Positions 22,468 through 34,692 of a stretch of 64,000 nucleotides of DNA are shown here, piece by piece. Made by a program: the position numbers and the translations under genes. The notes under the pieces are model-generated. The model was not told the DNA's origin, did not search any database, and saw only the letters and a program-made list of their open reading frames with translations. Source of the DNA: Craterostigma plantagineum (Eukaryota; Streptophyta; Magnoliopsida; Lamiales; Linderniaceae); the NCBI GenBank assembly GCA_027422505.1, contig JAPQWV010001391.1, positions 27,265-91,264 on the forward strand, given 5' to 3'. The stretch's first letter is position 1, and each line of letters starts with the position of its first letter.

Positions 22468-23255
22468 GGCTGGAACGGATTATTTTGGTACACACCGTAA
22501 TTTTGGCATATGTCAGGGTTAAACATGTCTTTTTTGCGTCATTTTAGGGCCTGACAGCTTGGTTTTTCGAAAAGTTGGTCCTTTATCCTAAATGAAATTA
22601 GGGCCTGAACCAAAAGTTAAAAATGTTACTAGGGCCTGAACTGTAATTAAGCCAAAAATAAATTAAATTGATATTGGTATCTGTACGTGAATATTAAATT
22701 AAATAAAGTTTATAAAATCAATTAAATATGTGCATAAATATTATTAGAATCAACTCAATTTTAAAATAGTATAGTAGCCTAATTTGTATATTTGTAAAAT
22801 ATATCGGTATTATTGAAAGTTGTAAACGTAAGTGTGTGAGTGATGTTACGAAAATAGACTTTTAAGTTTGAGAATAAGTTTAATGATTGGAGAGAATTAC
22901 TCATTTTGAGTTTGAGAATGCGTTTGAATTTGATAATGAGCTCGTCGGTTGGAGATGGTCTAAGCACACAGTAATTATCTTCTTAGTAAAATTATATGTT
23001 ACTATGATGTTATTATGATACATAAAAATATATATAGCATGCATAAGAAAAAACTAAAAAATGCTATGGAATCTAGAACAATAGAAACTACAAAGAAGAC
23101 AATGTCTCAACTCTCAAGCTTTGTGAAGCAAACAAAGCATGCCGGCTTGGCGTCACACAACCGCTTAGAATCTATTCTTATAGAAAATGTAGGGAAATAA
23201 TCTGAAAATTGGCGAACAGAACAAAGAGTTCATCTTCTACATATTACTATAAGGA

Positions 23256-23302
23256 CATATATATATATATATATCTATAATATATATATATATATATATA
23301 TA
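23256..23302. repeat. (AT)n microsatellite
   Basis: AT run with a short interruption (ATCTATAAT), about 80 bases before the DUF26 locus at 23383. Confidence 0.9.
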
Positions 23303-23382
23303 CATGCAAACCAATCGCCACTGCAACGGTTCAATAAATCTCATCGATCAAAAAACAGATTCTCGAAAAAGAAAATAAAGAA

Positions 23383-23860
23383 ATGAATCAAGCTAATAGC
23401 ATCAGTTCTACATCAACCCGACTTATTGGCTTACTTCTGCTGATAACAAATATATTCTTCACTACAGAAGTAAATGCAGACACACCCATCACATCCATAC
23501 GTTGCAACGAAAATCAGTTTGGAGAAGATGATCCTTACAGGCAAAATGTCTACAACACGGTTTTGATTTGGCTACTCTTACTTCAAACGAACCAACGAGA
23601 ACAAGATGGAGACCAATTCGTATCAAGGGACAACTGTTTACGGATATGCAAATTGCAATGAGGAACTTGCTTCAGATTACTGCAACATATGTTGTGGGAC
23701 GCTGCAATGCTATTCTCATCACATGCAATTACACAGTCGGCGGAGATGTCGGAATGAGGGTTGTCGCATGAGATATGAGACTTATCCAATTAATGTTTTA
23801 GTATTAATAAACCTTCACATGCAATCTTCATTACGTTTTCTAAGACAACCACGACTTTGA
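23383..23860 (+). pseudogene. Tenth DUF26 locus, several frameshifts
   Basis: ATG 23383 opens a clear signal peptide (hydrophobic about residues 13-27, ending VNA), then CNENQFGEDDPY as in the second DUF26 subgroup. At least two frameshifts follow, near 23565 and 23600. The domain continues as SYQGTTVYGYANC with C-X8-C-X2-C (ANC, eight residues, CNIC), and then a shifted C-terminal part with CRMRYETYPI. The usual stop after the last motif is lost. It lies outside the inverted duplication and looks like the most damaged member. Confidence 0.75.
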
Positions 23861-24720
23861 AACGCTTAGCCATTTGCAAGAGCTGCGAGCATCTCTTCTC
23901 TTGTTTTTATTGAAATTAGAAATTGTCAACTATTGCATGTAATAAAGTTACCTCTTTTGGTTGAAATTTGGTCATCAAGTGCATTTTATAGTTTTGGCTT
24001 GGTTAATTTTATTTCGTTTTTTTACAATGACAGAATGATTGACATTATTATTATCCTCCGGTCCAATGAGAAAGTCCATTTCGACTTGTGATCATTACAC
24101 ATTATTGGTAATCTAAATGAATATCACCAACGTTATATGTCGTAACCAATTTAAGTCTTTCTCATCGGCGATTACTCTCGGAGATGCTGGGTGTATATCA
24201 TCAAGAGTAAGGGAGATGTGTTCGTTACCTTCAAAAATTTCAAGGCTCGGATCGAGCTTGACAGGAAAGAAGATCAAATGTTTGAGGGACGACTATCTGG
24301 AGGCTATCGATGGAAAATTAGCTGCAGTGACAGACGAAAAGAAAATCTCCACTTGAAGATTTGATTGATGATCAATCGTATCTTCATAACATTCTTTCTT
24401 CCTTGCCATCCATTACGTCTCTCCTAGGCCACTCGAGGAGCGACACCAAACGAACTCGTCAGTGTTGACCGCATTCATCTTTAATTTCCACAGTGAGAAA
24501 TTTCTCCGTTGAACTTTTCGAGATCAAACTACTGCCGCCATAATTTCCTCTCAATCGCGAACAATAACTCTGAAGGGGTTACAATAGAAAAGTATTGAAG
24601 TCGTTCCAGCTTTTTCGTCACCGTTACAAGAGCAGTATAATATCTATTATTTTCTGATGTTGGGGGGACACGTTAGTGACAACACAGAACATACGATAAA
24701 TAAATAAGTATATAAAACTC
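23861..24720. other. Unrecognised sequence, possible exon debris
   Basis: A 79-codon ORF at 24117-24356 on the plus strand has a soluble, charged composition (ending DGKLAAVTDEKK) and may be a gene fragment, but I recognise no family. Nothing else is supported here. Confidence 0.3.
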
Positions 24721-24728
24721 AAGCTCGG

Positions 24729-25150
24729 CTATGATACCAATTGTTGGCGGTGGCAGTGGACCCGGTCGAATAACACAGCGTCTAATATTTGAGCAATTAA
24801 AGATAAAATGGACCCCGAGATTTTTACGTCGAAATCTCCAAAATCTACAAATACAAATCAGGTAAAAATCACGGGTAAGGAAGAAGAATTGCACTGAACT
24901 AGTTATGAATTATATGCAATGACAGATGATGTGAACAAAATGATAAAAACGGAACACAAATTTGTGAAGGAATAATGCCCACGTGAAAAAATAGATCATT
25001 TTGTTCCTCTTTGACTTTTCAAAGCCGATATTCCTGACATCCGAATAACGGCTTTGAAAAGATACCACGCAAAAACCAAGGTTCAAAGTTCTATATATAG
25101 ATAGCAAAGTAAATGAATTCTCTACTCACATATCATCCATCGCATACAAA
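24729..25150 (-). mobile_element. LTR and primer-binding-site remnant
   Basis: The phrase CTATGATACCAATTGTTGG is the reverse of a Copia primer-binding site (TGGTATCATAG, one base off the canonical TGGTATCAGAG) followed by an LTR start TGTTGGCGG. Downstream text (GATTTTTACGTCGAAATCTCC) is LTR-like. The outer end and any internal domains are absent. Confidence 0.45.
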
Positions 25151-25663
25151 GGTTATATACCAAAACTAGACATGGGTAATGGTCCGTTCCGGTCCGGTTC
25201 CGTACCGGTTCTACCGGTTCCGGACATAAAAATACGGTTCCGGTTCGAACCGGTATGGTACCGAACCGGTTCCGGTTTCGGGACTGATATCCCGGAACCA
25301 ATTCGGAACCGCTAGTGGATCCATTGGATCTTACGGTTCGAACCGGTTCCGTACCGGTTCACCCGTTTTTTTTTTTTTTTTCTTAAACCATAAAATTGGG
25401 GAAAAAAATCAAACGACATAAGAAAAAAAAATGAAAAAAAAAACAAAGATAAAATACAAAAAATAAAAGAACACAAAAATAATACTATTAAAATACTACA
25501 ATAGTATTATTGATTTGAAGATGATGGAAAAAAATTCCATTTTTATTAATATACCTAAAAATTTACAATAAAAAATTCGAAAATAAACAAGAAAAAAATA
25601 AAAAAAAAAAAAAGAAAAAAACAAAAAAGAAAAAAAAACATTAAAAATAAACTACTTAAAATA

Positions 25664-27583
25664 TTAAATTACATCTTTATTAAGTAAAACACAAGACGTC
25701 GCCTCCTCATCGTCTTCGGAACTTGATGCTTGGAACTCGTCGATCGCATTTTCCGCTCGATTCTTGGGCTCGGCGGTGAACCAATCCTTAAGCAAAGTAA
25801 GCATCGCAAGAGAACTCGGCTTAAGGTTCGTTCGCCTATCTCCAATAATCCGACCGGATGTCGAAAACGCGGATTCTGAAGCGACACTCGACGCTTGCAC
25901 GGCAAGAACATCTCGAGCGATAGCCGCTAGCGTCGGGTAGAGGGATGCGTTCGACTTCCACCACTGGAGAACGTCAAATCCTTCCGGTGTTTGGAAGTTG
26001 TGACTCAAAGTGAATTTCATTTGAGTTTGCAGGTCCGGTCGCTTTTCCTTTCGACTTTTGCATCTTCAATCGCCTAAGGACATCCATCGGACCACGGCCC
26101 ACCGCTAGAGGACTCCGTAACTCCCTCGGTCGCATGCTCGGTCGCCGAACCACCACGCACCTGAGACTATAAAAAGCAAAAAAGTTCTTGGAGCGAACGC
26201 ATAATTGACGTCTTTTGATCGTCAACGCTCTTTCAAGAAACGTCTCGTAAATACTCGAAAAAAATATCGAAAGTGTCACTACCACAACTCGGGTCAGTAA
26301 TGCCGCCAAGCCGTGGATAATTGGGATATTTTCCAATACTTCTTGAACTTTTGCTCCATGTTCTCAATGAAATGGCGCAAACTTTCATTACCGCGATATT
26401 CAATAAATTTATAGCACATGCTAAAAAGCAAAGGAATAAATAGTGGCGATGTAGGATAATGAACGCCGGAAAATTCTCCGTTGCTTCCTGAATACCGCAA
26501 GTAGTGACACACATAATCGCAAATTTCCCAATCAACATCTAGTAATAGAAGTGATGGGTCGGAAGTCATACCAACTGCGTGTTGTTCCAAAAAATGGGTG
26601 ACTAAATCCTTATAACGCATAAATGTGCTAAGAAGGTGATATAAGGAGTTCCACCTAGTCGGTACCGGTAAGGGAAATTCTTATACCTAAGGCCATTCGT
26701 CTCCATATTTTATCTTGCATTGTCCAACGTGATAGACATAATTTTATCTTGAATCTCATATTTTTTTGCTACATTCAAGACATACATCGCAATGGTATGT
26801 TCCCGAATGCGACGAATCTAGCGGATCTAGCGAAAGAATTCTCTTTTGCATTGTCCACGTTTCATCTATCCAATGGCATGTGACAACTAAATACGATTGG
26901 GAAGTAACATTCGTCCAAATATCGGTAGTTAAACTAACCCTACAAGATATGTTCGATAAATGTGAAACTAAGTTCGACCTATATTCTTCAAAGGTTTCTA
27001 ACACATACTTCCTAAGTGTCTTGCGACCTACTTGATGGAATCCGGGTTGTATCGAACTTGTAAAGTTGATAAACCCTTCATTTTCCGCAATACAAAATGG
27101 TTCTTCACATTGTACGACAAACTTAACTAACGCCTTCTTTGAAATGTCCCTAGTGATAACGAAATTCCTACCCGTATGCACATCTATTTGTTGTTGCGTT
27201 CGCTCCGTACTATGGGCTCTAACGTAACCGAATCAAATTTATGAAAACCCGTTAAATGTTTTCTCATAGATCCGTACCCCCTGGTTACCACCACCTCTAT
27301 ATTGATATTTCCGCACGACATATTTACAATAAGCTTTACCTTTGTTGGGGTTGCCGGGTTCGAGCTCGAGGTCGAAATGGTTCCAAACCTTCGAGCGCTT
27401 CGTCCGGGTGCGTGATGTCGCCGTGGCCGTGGTGGATTCTTGGCTCGGACCGGTTCCGCGTCGTCCTCTGTCGCCTTCCGTCTCCTCGACCTCATTGTCG
27501 GGATCGACCTCGTCGGGCATATCGCTCATACCTACATTAATATAACCAAAAATATCGTCGTTCGGGTGCGAACTTGATGCCAT
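25664..27583 (-). pseudogene. hAT transposase (BED finger, hAT C-terminal domain), broken
   Basis: Start ATG 27583. Segments in order: acidic N-terminus; BED-type zinc finger (WNHFDL, then YCKY, near 27300-27400); core segment with LTTDIWTN (near 26930), typical of hAT transposases; a middle hAT-like segment (26294-26620); and the C-terminal dimerisation region with ARDVLAVQASSVASESAFS and TLLKDWF (near 25750-25930), the hAT signature. At least four frameshifts or stops separate them. It probably was the autonomous source of the 3.1-kb element. Confidence 0.85.
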
Positions 27584-27595
27584 GTTAGTAGAATA

Positions 27596-27712
27596 AAGTG
27601 TGTGTGGGTTTTTTCGTGTGTGTGTGGGTATTTCGAGGTGTGTGTTTCGAGTTTGTGGTGTGTGTGTTGCGTGTGTGTGTATCGAGTGTGTGTATGTGTG
27701 TATTTTCGTATA
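27596..27712. repeat. GT-rich simple repeat
   Basis: Degenerate GTGTGTGT runs upstream of the hAT transposase start; it lies in the element's 5' leader. Confidence 0.7.
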
Positions 27713-28935
27713 ATACGAGACGAGAGCGAGAGAGAGTATATGAGATTAGAGAGATTTGGGAGATTAGATGTGGAAAAAATTATGAAATATGATGTGGTAT
27801 TTATAGAGTTTAGTTAGGGACAAAAAAAAAAAAAAATTTGCACTTTGGCCCAAAAGGCCAAACTGCAAAATAAAAAAACAAAAGGTTGAAAAGAGCCGTG
27901 TGGGCTCTGTAACGGCTATAATAGCCGTTATTTTATTTTTTTTAATTTTTTTTTGTTTTCTAGCCGTTGAAAAACGGCTAGTTTTTATTTTATTTTTTTT
28001 ATTTTTTTTTGTCTTACCGGATCTTACCGGATCTTAACGGATCCGGTGCCGGTTCCGGATTAAATATAGCCGTTACCGGATTACCGGTTCCGGAACCGGA
28101 ACCGGTACCGGTAACGGCCGGTTCTATTTTTCCAGAACCAATCCGGTAACGATAATTACCGGATTGGTTCCGGGTTTTAACGGTTGAACCGGTTCCGGTT
28201 CCTACCGGAACCGGTAGCCGGTTCCGGGCCGGTTCGGGCCGAACCGGCCCGATAGCCATGTCTACTCAGGCAGTGTTTGGTCTGTGACCAATTAGTGACA
28301 AATTTCAAGCCCATTATAAAATAGATACGGATTGTCTACCAAAAGTAGATTTAAGCCTAAAGTACACTTCTACAAACACAATATAAATAAAATAATATCT
28401 TGTTGGTAGTTCATTAATGGACCAGATAGAATCCAAAAAGACTAATTTGCCCTAATTATTGTATAAGTCCTGCTCATCTTCATCACTTCGAACGCTTCTT
28501 TCTCAAGACCTGAAAAGAAAAGAATGGGTCTTCCAAGCATCACGACTAAATGTTGTAACGAGATGACCGAGAATCAGAGAAACGTGAAGGTGGAACGTGA
28601 AGGTGTGAGCTCGAGGTAACATTTATGCATTCGAATGAGTTACTAAATTACTGTTTAGAATTTCCATAAACAAAAATATTATGCTGAAAAATATTGATTA
28701 GAAAGATGTGATTTAATCCATAAGGTCAGCGGTATTAATTCGTTATACCCTGTTAATTACAGGAATTTATGGAATGACGGTGGTAGTTGGCAGTTAGAAG
28801 AGCACTTATGCACTGCACTGATATGAGTATTAATTGTTGATTGTTGAACTATTAAATAATTGACGCAATTATATTTAAGCTATGTGAGTTTGTTCATTTC
28901 ATATAACATCTCGAAGACAAGGTGCTTGAACGTTC

Positions 28936-29910
28936 ATGTATTACAGCTCCTTCAATAGATGGTTTAATACTAATATCTTCCTTTTTTGTGCAGCAATGGA
29001 GTTTCGTAAATTATTCAGTCGAGAGGAGTACTTCTACGACGAGTCTTGGCCAGAGAAACTTGATAATTTCTTCATAGAGAAATTAATTGAGGAGAAAGCT
29101 GCAGGCAAAATGGTGGGTGGTTTGCGCGACGTCACTTTACAAGCATCCGTCATCCCATCAAAGAGCGATTTGGTTTCTTATACAGTGGTCAATTTCTGTT
29201 GGAAAGATTCAATATGCTACGAAGTCGTTATACCGTCTTCAGCAAAATTCTAAGTGACCAGATGTGACATGGGATGCGAATATAACTACGTTGATGCTCC
29301 CGTCCAGAAATGGATGTTATGGTTTAAGGTAATATGCATTTATTTAGATACGATAATACTGATTCTCATTTTGAGCCATGATATCGTGTTTATTGTTAAC
29401 AGTGTCGACTAATTTTCTAGGGGGAACCATTGACTAGGATATTGGTTTTACGGTGAAACTCAGTGGTCGAAGCTATGCATCCTATTTGACCATCCAATTT
29501 CATCGGGGCTTCGTAGCAAAGAAATAATTGATATCTCAAGTGACACAGATTCTAAAGCCCTCGTACTCAAAGATGACAATAGCAAAGGTAAGACTCAAGC
29601 TGCAAATGAATTTGAGGCAACGTCAAGGGAACCAGTTAAGCTGCGCAGAAAAACAGAAGTTGTGAAGAAACTTACCTTTACAGACGAACAACGACGTGTG
29701 GTTGCAAAACCGGGTGCAGAGGACAGTTTTGATCGCTATTGCAACGATAACCTTTTAGCCTTGCCACGTTCCTACATGGACCCTACGTTGCTGCTTGTTG
29801 ATGTATTTGGTTCTCCATTGAAAGCCCCAAGCGACGTAGGAAGCTCAACCGCGTCCAACGATCCCAACCGAGCAAGTAGGTCGGATGCACTAACCTCGTC
29901 ATTGTCATAG
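28936..29910 (+). CDS. Opposite-strand ORF of the Harbinger element, possible SANT-like protein
   Basis: Two coding stretches: 28936-29253 (start probably ATG 28996, MEFRKLF) and about 29283-29910, with a frameshift or intron near 29250-29480. The first stretch has WPEKLDNFFIEKLIEEK, reminiscent of plant Myb/SANT-like domains (W, then an amphipathic helix). The second has YWFYGETQWS and a charged tail ending RASRSDALTSS. It lies on the strand opposite to the transposase and within the terminal repeats. It could be an extra transposon protein or captured host sequence. I cannot name a function. Confidence 0.45.
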
Positions 29911-30633
29911 TCGAGTACGCAACCATGTTTTGTCTATGCCAAGTATTTGGTCTTTTGTTTTGGCCCATGTCGGGTTTAGTAGCCTTTGGATGATGCAATG
30001 TAAATAACCTGCAACTTGTGTGATATTAAGTCAAGTAGTGTGAAATGGTAGTTTGAATTGGACCCATGGTGTTTTGGCCATTAGGTGGCTCATTTTCGAC
30101 TAGGTAGTATTTTGGAATCAATGTAAGACGATTTGTGTTAATATTGGTGTATCAAATGCTCAGCAAAATTCGACCTTTGAACTTATCATGTCTATGTTTA
30201 CTTATTTATTACTCTGTTTTACTTATATATTGGTCACATAGATCGTTTGCACTGATGTAGATCCCAATTGCAATAAAAACAAATGAGGAGCTGGAGACTA
30301 CAAACAGCACTAGTAACGAGTTTTCATACATACATGATTCGAGCTTACAAAACAATACCAACAACTCTGATTCTATCAGAGTATCTATGTTACAAAAAAG
30401 CAAAATACCAATGATATCTAACGATCACACCATCAACTAAATATTCCAACAATTGGTGGTTTCAAAAGATAAGAACTTCATTTACAACCTTTTTACAAGA
30501 TCAAAATACCAAAAGCTAATATCCAACAGTTCATACCTTTCCTAAATCGTTCCACTGAGTGTCGCAATGACGAAGTCAAACCTCTTGTCTTCTGGAAGGC
30601 TGAAAAACAGTCGCAGCTCGTCGGGGTTTTTTA

Positions 30634-31565
30634 CTAGTATTTTACTGATAAGGAATTTTGAGGTTGGCTTAGTCCTTCCATTTTGTCCACGATTGCATAG
30701 ACTTCATTCTTCAGTTCAGCGACTGCATTTTCTGGGTTGATCATTCGAATAAGCTCTTTTAAGCTAGCAGTGGCCTCAGCACAATATTGGCCAAGTAGCT
30801 CGATGGAACCCATGTGACTGTCAGACATTTTCCTTTTCCTCGTTTTCTTCTTATTCGTATTGCTACCGCTGTTTTGGGGATTAGAATTGCAACCGAATCA
30901 TCGACAATGTCATTACTACGTTCTTGCTCTTCACAAACGAAGTCGCCCCCTGCATTTTCTGGACCAATTGTGTAGCATCTCTACTAGCCTCTGGAAAGTC
31001 CATTGCATCCTTACCTGTGGCTCTATCCTTCCCGAAAATCTCGATCCAGTCTTCATAGTAAGGCCATGACTTGTGACGCATGGTCCTTGCCAAGGGATCC
31101 TTCTGTACAAACAATGTAAGAGATTAATTTACTGATTTATTTATGAGCTCTTTTAAGTTGATAAACGGAGTTATTCACTAATACGAAATTGCAGCATGTT
31201 ACCTTCACAAAGTCATCCCATACTTGATCCTCTTGAACATCGATCATCTTCATTGCATCGTTCCAACCCATACCCGTGAGGCTCAACATCGAAGACAAAG
31301 ATGCATAATATTTCTTCCAAGTAGACAACCTCGAAGTGATGTGTGGTACTGCTCGAATGTTCGTGTTTGGTATTGCGCTTGTCATGTAAACTTCAAGAGC
31401 CTTCAAATACCCGGTCCTAAATCCATTGTCAGATCTCCAACCATTTGCAATTATCTCCTTTAGCCCATCTATTAGTGCCTTTTCTTCCAAAGCAGTCCAA
31501 CCACGCCTAGTTTTATCAAATCTCAATGTGCTACTCTGTGAGTTCCCTGCACCTCCTGGTTCCAT
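30634..31565 (-). pseudogene. Harbinger ORF1, Myb/SANT-like DNA-binding protein
   Basis: Starts at ATG 31565 (MEPGG). The first exon has a Myb/SANT-like domain: RGWTALEEKALIDGLKEI, then ITSRLSTWKKYYASL, then GMGWND. A GT-AG intron at 31103-31202 joins in frame to KDPLARTMRHKSWPYYEDW, the usual second part of the family. A frameshift near 30900 separates a lysine/arginine-rich stretch and a C-terminal helix (SIELLGQYC) with TAA-type stop near 30634. In PIF/Harbinger elements this protein binds the ends with the transposase; the intron position and order here fit that role. Confidence 0.75.
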
Positions 31566-32127
31566 TAATATTGTTGCTACATAAAATAAATTTTACAAAC
31601 ATTAGAACAATGAGATGGGGCGAGTGAGGAAAAAAAATGCCAGAAAAATAAAAATTCACCCCAAAACGTTAAAACCCATAACATCGAATAACATACTTGC
31701 AAGATTAATACTTGCAGAAATGCTTACCAAACTTACAGAAATACTCACAGTTTCAAGAAAGAATTCCTAAATACCAGGGTGTGTGAAACGGGTGCAGATC
31801 CTCGATAGCTAAGATGTTTCAGTTGAGAATTGGGAATGTGAACTGTTCGGAGTTGAAGAATAAAACGTTCTCTGCCTGTTCTCTCGCATGTTCTTTATAT
31901 AATAAAGTTTCATATATTTTTAATTTGGAGAAAACTCAAGTCATCCTCGATATGGACCAATTTAATACTGTTTTGTCAACCACTGTAAAAATAAACAACT
32001 CAAACAAAAGCTCAAGCACAGCGCACCACACTAGCATAGAAGTATACATAACAAGTGCAACTACATTCATTATCCCAAAAAGAAATTTTTCACAACTAAG
32101 ACAAAATAAATTTATGACGAGCAAATG

Positions 32128-33513
32128 TTACATTGAGTTTTTCCAATCCATATAGGCAGACTGAGCTAAATTATCCCTAAACGCAGTCCACTCATCAGAA
32201 CACCCAATATTAGTCACATGGTCGTCATCATCGCCGACGAGTTCATTTTCATCCACGACGTTACCAAATATTTCATCTGAACTTTCTTCAGGGTCGTATG
32301 GCATCTCTTTTCGAATGTAATTTTGAAGCAGACAGCACGCCATTATTATCCTATTCTGAGACTTGATTGGGAAGAAAGACGGTGACCGTAGTATAGCCCA
32401 CCGTTTCTTAAGCAAACCAAAGGAGCGCTCGATCACATTCCTCGCCCTAGCATGAATCATGTTGAAATATTCTTTGCTATTTTGTGGAGAATTTCTGCCG
32501 ACGCCCCATGCATCCAGATGGTATCGGACACCTCTGTACGGAGCTAGGAATCCTTCGGCATTCATATAACCGCTATCACATAAGTAATAAGAGCCTAGTG
32601 AAGCAATTAAAAAAAAGACAGTTAATCTTAATCTTGCATCAAATCCAAAACCTATTGTCTTGTCAAATACTGTTTTAGTACCTTTGGGGATTTTTAACCC
32701 TTGTGGACGACTAATAGCATCACGAACTACACGTGAGTCAGCAGCTGATCCCTCCCAACCCGCTAGAATGTATCTAAAATTCATGTTTCGATCGCATGCC
32801 CCAAGAATATTGACAGATATTTCTCCCTTCCGATTGCGGTAGCGAGCCTTATCATGCTCGCGGACAGTAACTTTACATGTGTACCGTCCAATGCTCCTAA
32901 GCAACCCTAAATTAATTAAAAAGACAAACTTTAACTATTTATCCTTGTACAACGTTACAACAAATAAATAACCATTTGAGTAGTCATACCTTAAACCAAC
33001 TCCATCTTTGTTCTGTATTTTCAGCCTCAATAGGTTTCGGTGGCAATATAAGAATCCGATGCATTTCAGCACGGCATTCAATACTTAATGAAAGTACTTG
33101 CTGACTGTCTCGCCGGACTTGCTGAAATTTTGCTGTAACACACGATTTTTCGTGTGATGTGCCAAGACTAAGAGAAACATAGCCGCCTTATCACGAATCG
33201 GCGTGTACCTTGAATGCTTGAGACCACCAACATTCTCTAATAGATAGAGAAGAGATGCGAATGCATTTCTATTCATTCTAAGGTGGTTGACACATGTTAC
33301 ATCACTAACTTCGACTACCCCCTTTAGGTACTGGATTTGTTTTGTTAATCTAGTGGCCATCTTATATCTGATACGATCCCTGCGTTTTCTGCGTTCTTGT
33401 CCATCTTGAGTCAAGAATACATTTGCAGATAAGAAAATCACAATAATATATTGAACAAAAATTCCATACAGAAACACCAACAGCTCCTTAGTTCTTCGGG
33501 ATATGGCAGCCAT
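32128..33513 (-). pseudogene. Harbinger DDE transposase, frameshifted
   Basis: Starts at ATG 33513. The N-terminal part has an RYKMATRLTKQI segment and the HLRMNRNAFASL helix-turn-helix-like region. Two good GT-AG introns are visible, 32907-32989 and 32595-32681. The first catalytic Asp is in GCLGALDGTHV (near 32890), the second in GWEGSAADSRV (near 32740), and the Glu in NVIERSFGLLKKRW (near 32410), so the DDE triad is present. One-base indels near 32868 and 33085 break the frame. The C-terminus has acidic EESSDE and ends at 32128. This matches the HARBI1-type nuclease family. Confidence 0.85.
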
Positions 33514-34340
33514 GTCTCTCTACGATAATGGTTGAAAAATTATGATTGATTTAGTACTTGCTGATAAGTAAATTACCAGAACAATAGCTGCCCGTGGTCA
33601 ATGAAAATATGGAGAAAATTTAAAAAAACATTAAAAATCAAGGAAACAAATTGCTGCTCGTGGTTAACTCTATATAGAACACTTACCTTCATCTACAAAG
33701 AATAAATGACACTAGCAATATCCGAAACAACGTATACAAGCATTACAAAAAACCGACAACTAAACCTAGTCATACACAACAACTTAGAATAACGATTAAC
33801 CCAACTGAATGAGAAAAAATTAGTATTCATAAAGTGATAGATTTTTCGATCAGCTCTTAAAATCAAAGGTAAAAAAAAAACTAGTGTTCAATGAGAAAAA
33901 AATAGTGTTCATATACGAAGTTCTCCGATTGCACCTAAAATAAACAAAGATAAAAACCAATACTTACTTTAAATGGGATGGTGAGTTGCTTTCCTAAGCT
34001 ACGGGAGAGGCTGCGAGCTGAAGATTGGGAGTTCGTCTGCTAAGAGATGGGTGCAAGCAGAGAGAGTAACGATGATATGCTAGAAATGAATTAGGTTTTT
34101 TTTATGTTGTATATATAGCAAGGGCAAATTCGTAAAAGTCATCTAACCCAGCTTTTGGAAAATGCAAGATAAAATTATAATATCGATTCAATTGGGATAA
34201 ATAATACTAAAGCCAGTTTAACATTTTCGGGCTTTCGGTTTTCTCATGGGCTTTATCTAGTGGAACCAAACATGGAAAAATGGGTTATTAATCATTTTGC
34301 AACCCATTTAAAAGGTTTATCATATAAACCAAACGCAGTC

Positions 34341-34601
34341 TAATAATATAAACTATGTCTAAAATATTATTTAGTTATTAATTTAAGCTATAAAATATTT
34401 ATTTAAATAATATTAATGGCGGGGAACGGGCGGGGATCCCCGCGGAGCGGGGACAATGATCCCCGTCCCCGCCCCGTCCCCGCCTACGGGGACAAAAAAT
34501 TCCCCATCCCGGCCCCGCGGGGATTAAAATTCGGGGATTCCCCGCCCCGACAGGGCGGATCCCCGCGAGGACGGAGAATTCCCGCCCCATTGACAAGCCT
34601 A
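34341..34601. mobile_element. Truncated GC-rich hAT-type element (segment copy 1)
   Basis: Right half of the element seen whole at 50302-50795: dense GGGGATCCCCG words, ending CATTGACAAGCCTA followed by ATTAAATG. The left half is missing because the Harbinger element ends here. Confidence 0.75.
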
Positions 34602-34692
34602 ATTAAATGTCTTGGTTAAATAAGTCTGTCTAGATATGTATTTGATTCCATTGTTTTTCAAATCATTTTGTTGAAAAGAAAGAACGCACCGC

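Larger units (their letters stand above)
21025..22960. mobile_element. PIF/Harbinger-like MITE with TAA target duplication
   Basis: Starts GAGCATCTCCAACCG and ends with its complement (CGGTTGGAGATGGTC). It is flanked by TAA at 21022-21024 and 22961-22963, as expected for PIF/Harbinger elements. Length is 1.9 kb with no transposase. Related short copies occur at 37416-37892 and 38334-43779. The interior (about 21360-22660) has inverted CAGGCCCT-rich motifs and a foldback, suggesting a second element nested inside. Confidence 0.72.
25167..28264 (-). mobile_element. hAT transposon with CCGGTT-rich subterminal regions
   Basis: Ends TAGACATGG and CCATGTCTA form terminal inverted repeats. Both ends carry about 200 bp dense in CCGGTT/AACCGG words, forming many small palindromes (25175-25360 and 28015-28255). 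The interior encodes a broken hAT transposase on the minus strand. No matching 8-bp target duplication is visible; the right flank is only 4 bp from the next transposon. Confidence 0.82.
28269..34340 (-). mobile_element. PIF/Harbinger transposon, 6.1 kb
   Basis: Ends GGCAGTGTTTGG and CCAAACGCAGTC resemble PIF/Harbinger termini (G...GTTTGG). Inside are both proteins expected of the superfamily, on the minus strand: a DDE transposase and a Myb/SANT-like protein. A third ORF lies on the plus strand at the far end. Target duplications (TCA against TAA) are not exact. The right end abuts the duplicated NBS-LRR segment. Confidence 0.8.

Noticed and set aside
27256..27545. Plus-strand ORFs rich in Arg/Ser/Pro
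   Set aside because: Antisense of the hAT transposase N-terminus, which has a recognisable BED finger on the other strand.
25159..28272. An 8-bp target duplication for the 3.1-kb hAT element
   Set aside because: The flanks ACCAAAAC and CTCAGGCA do not match. The right flank may have been replaced when the Harbinger element landed 4 bp away.
34399..34619. Gly/Pro/Arg-rich ORFs on both strands (also 50307-50498 and 50630-50917)
   Set aside because: These come from the GGGGATCCCC-type subterminal repeats of a non-autonomous hAT element.
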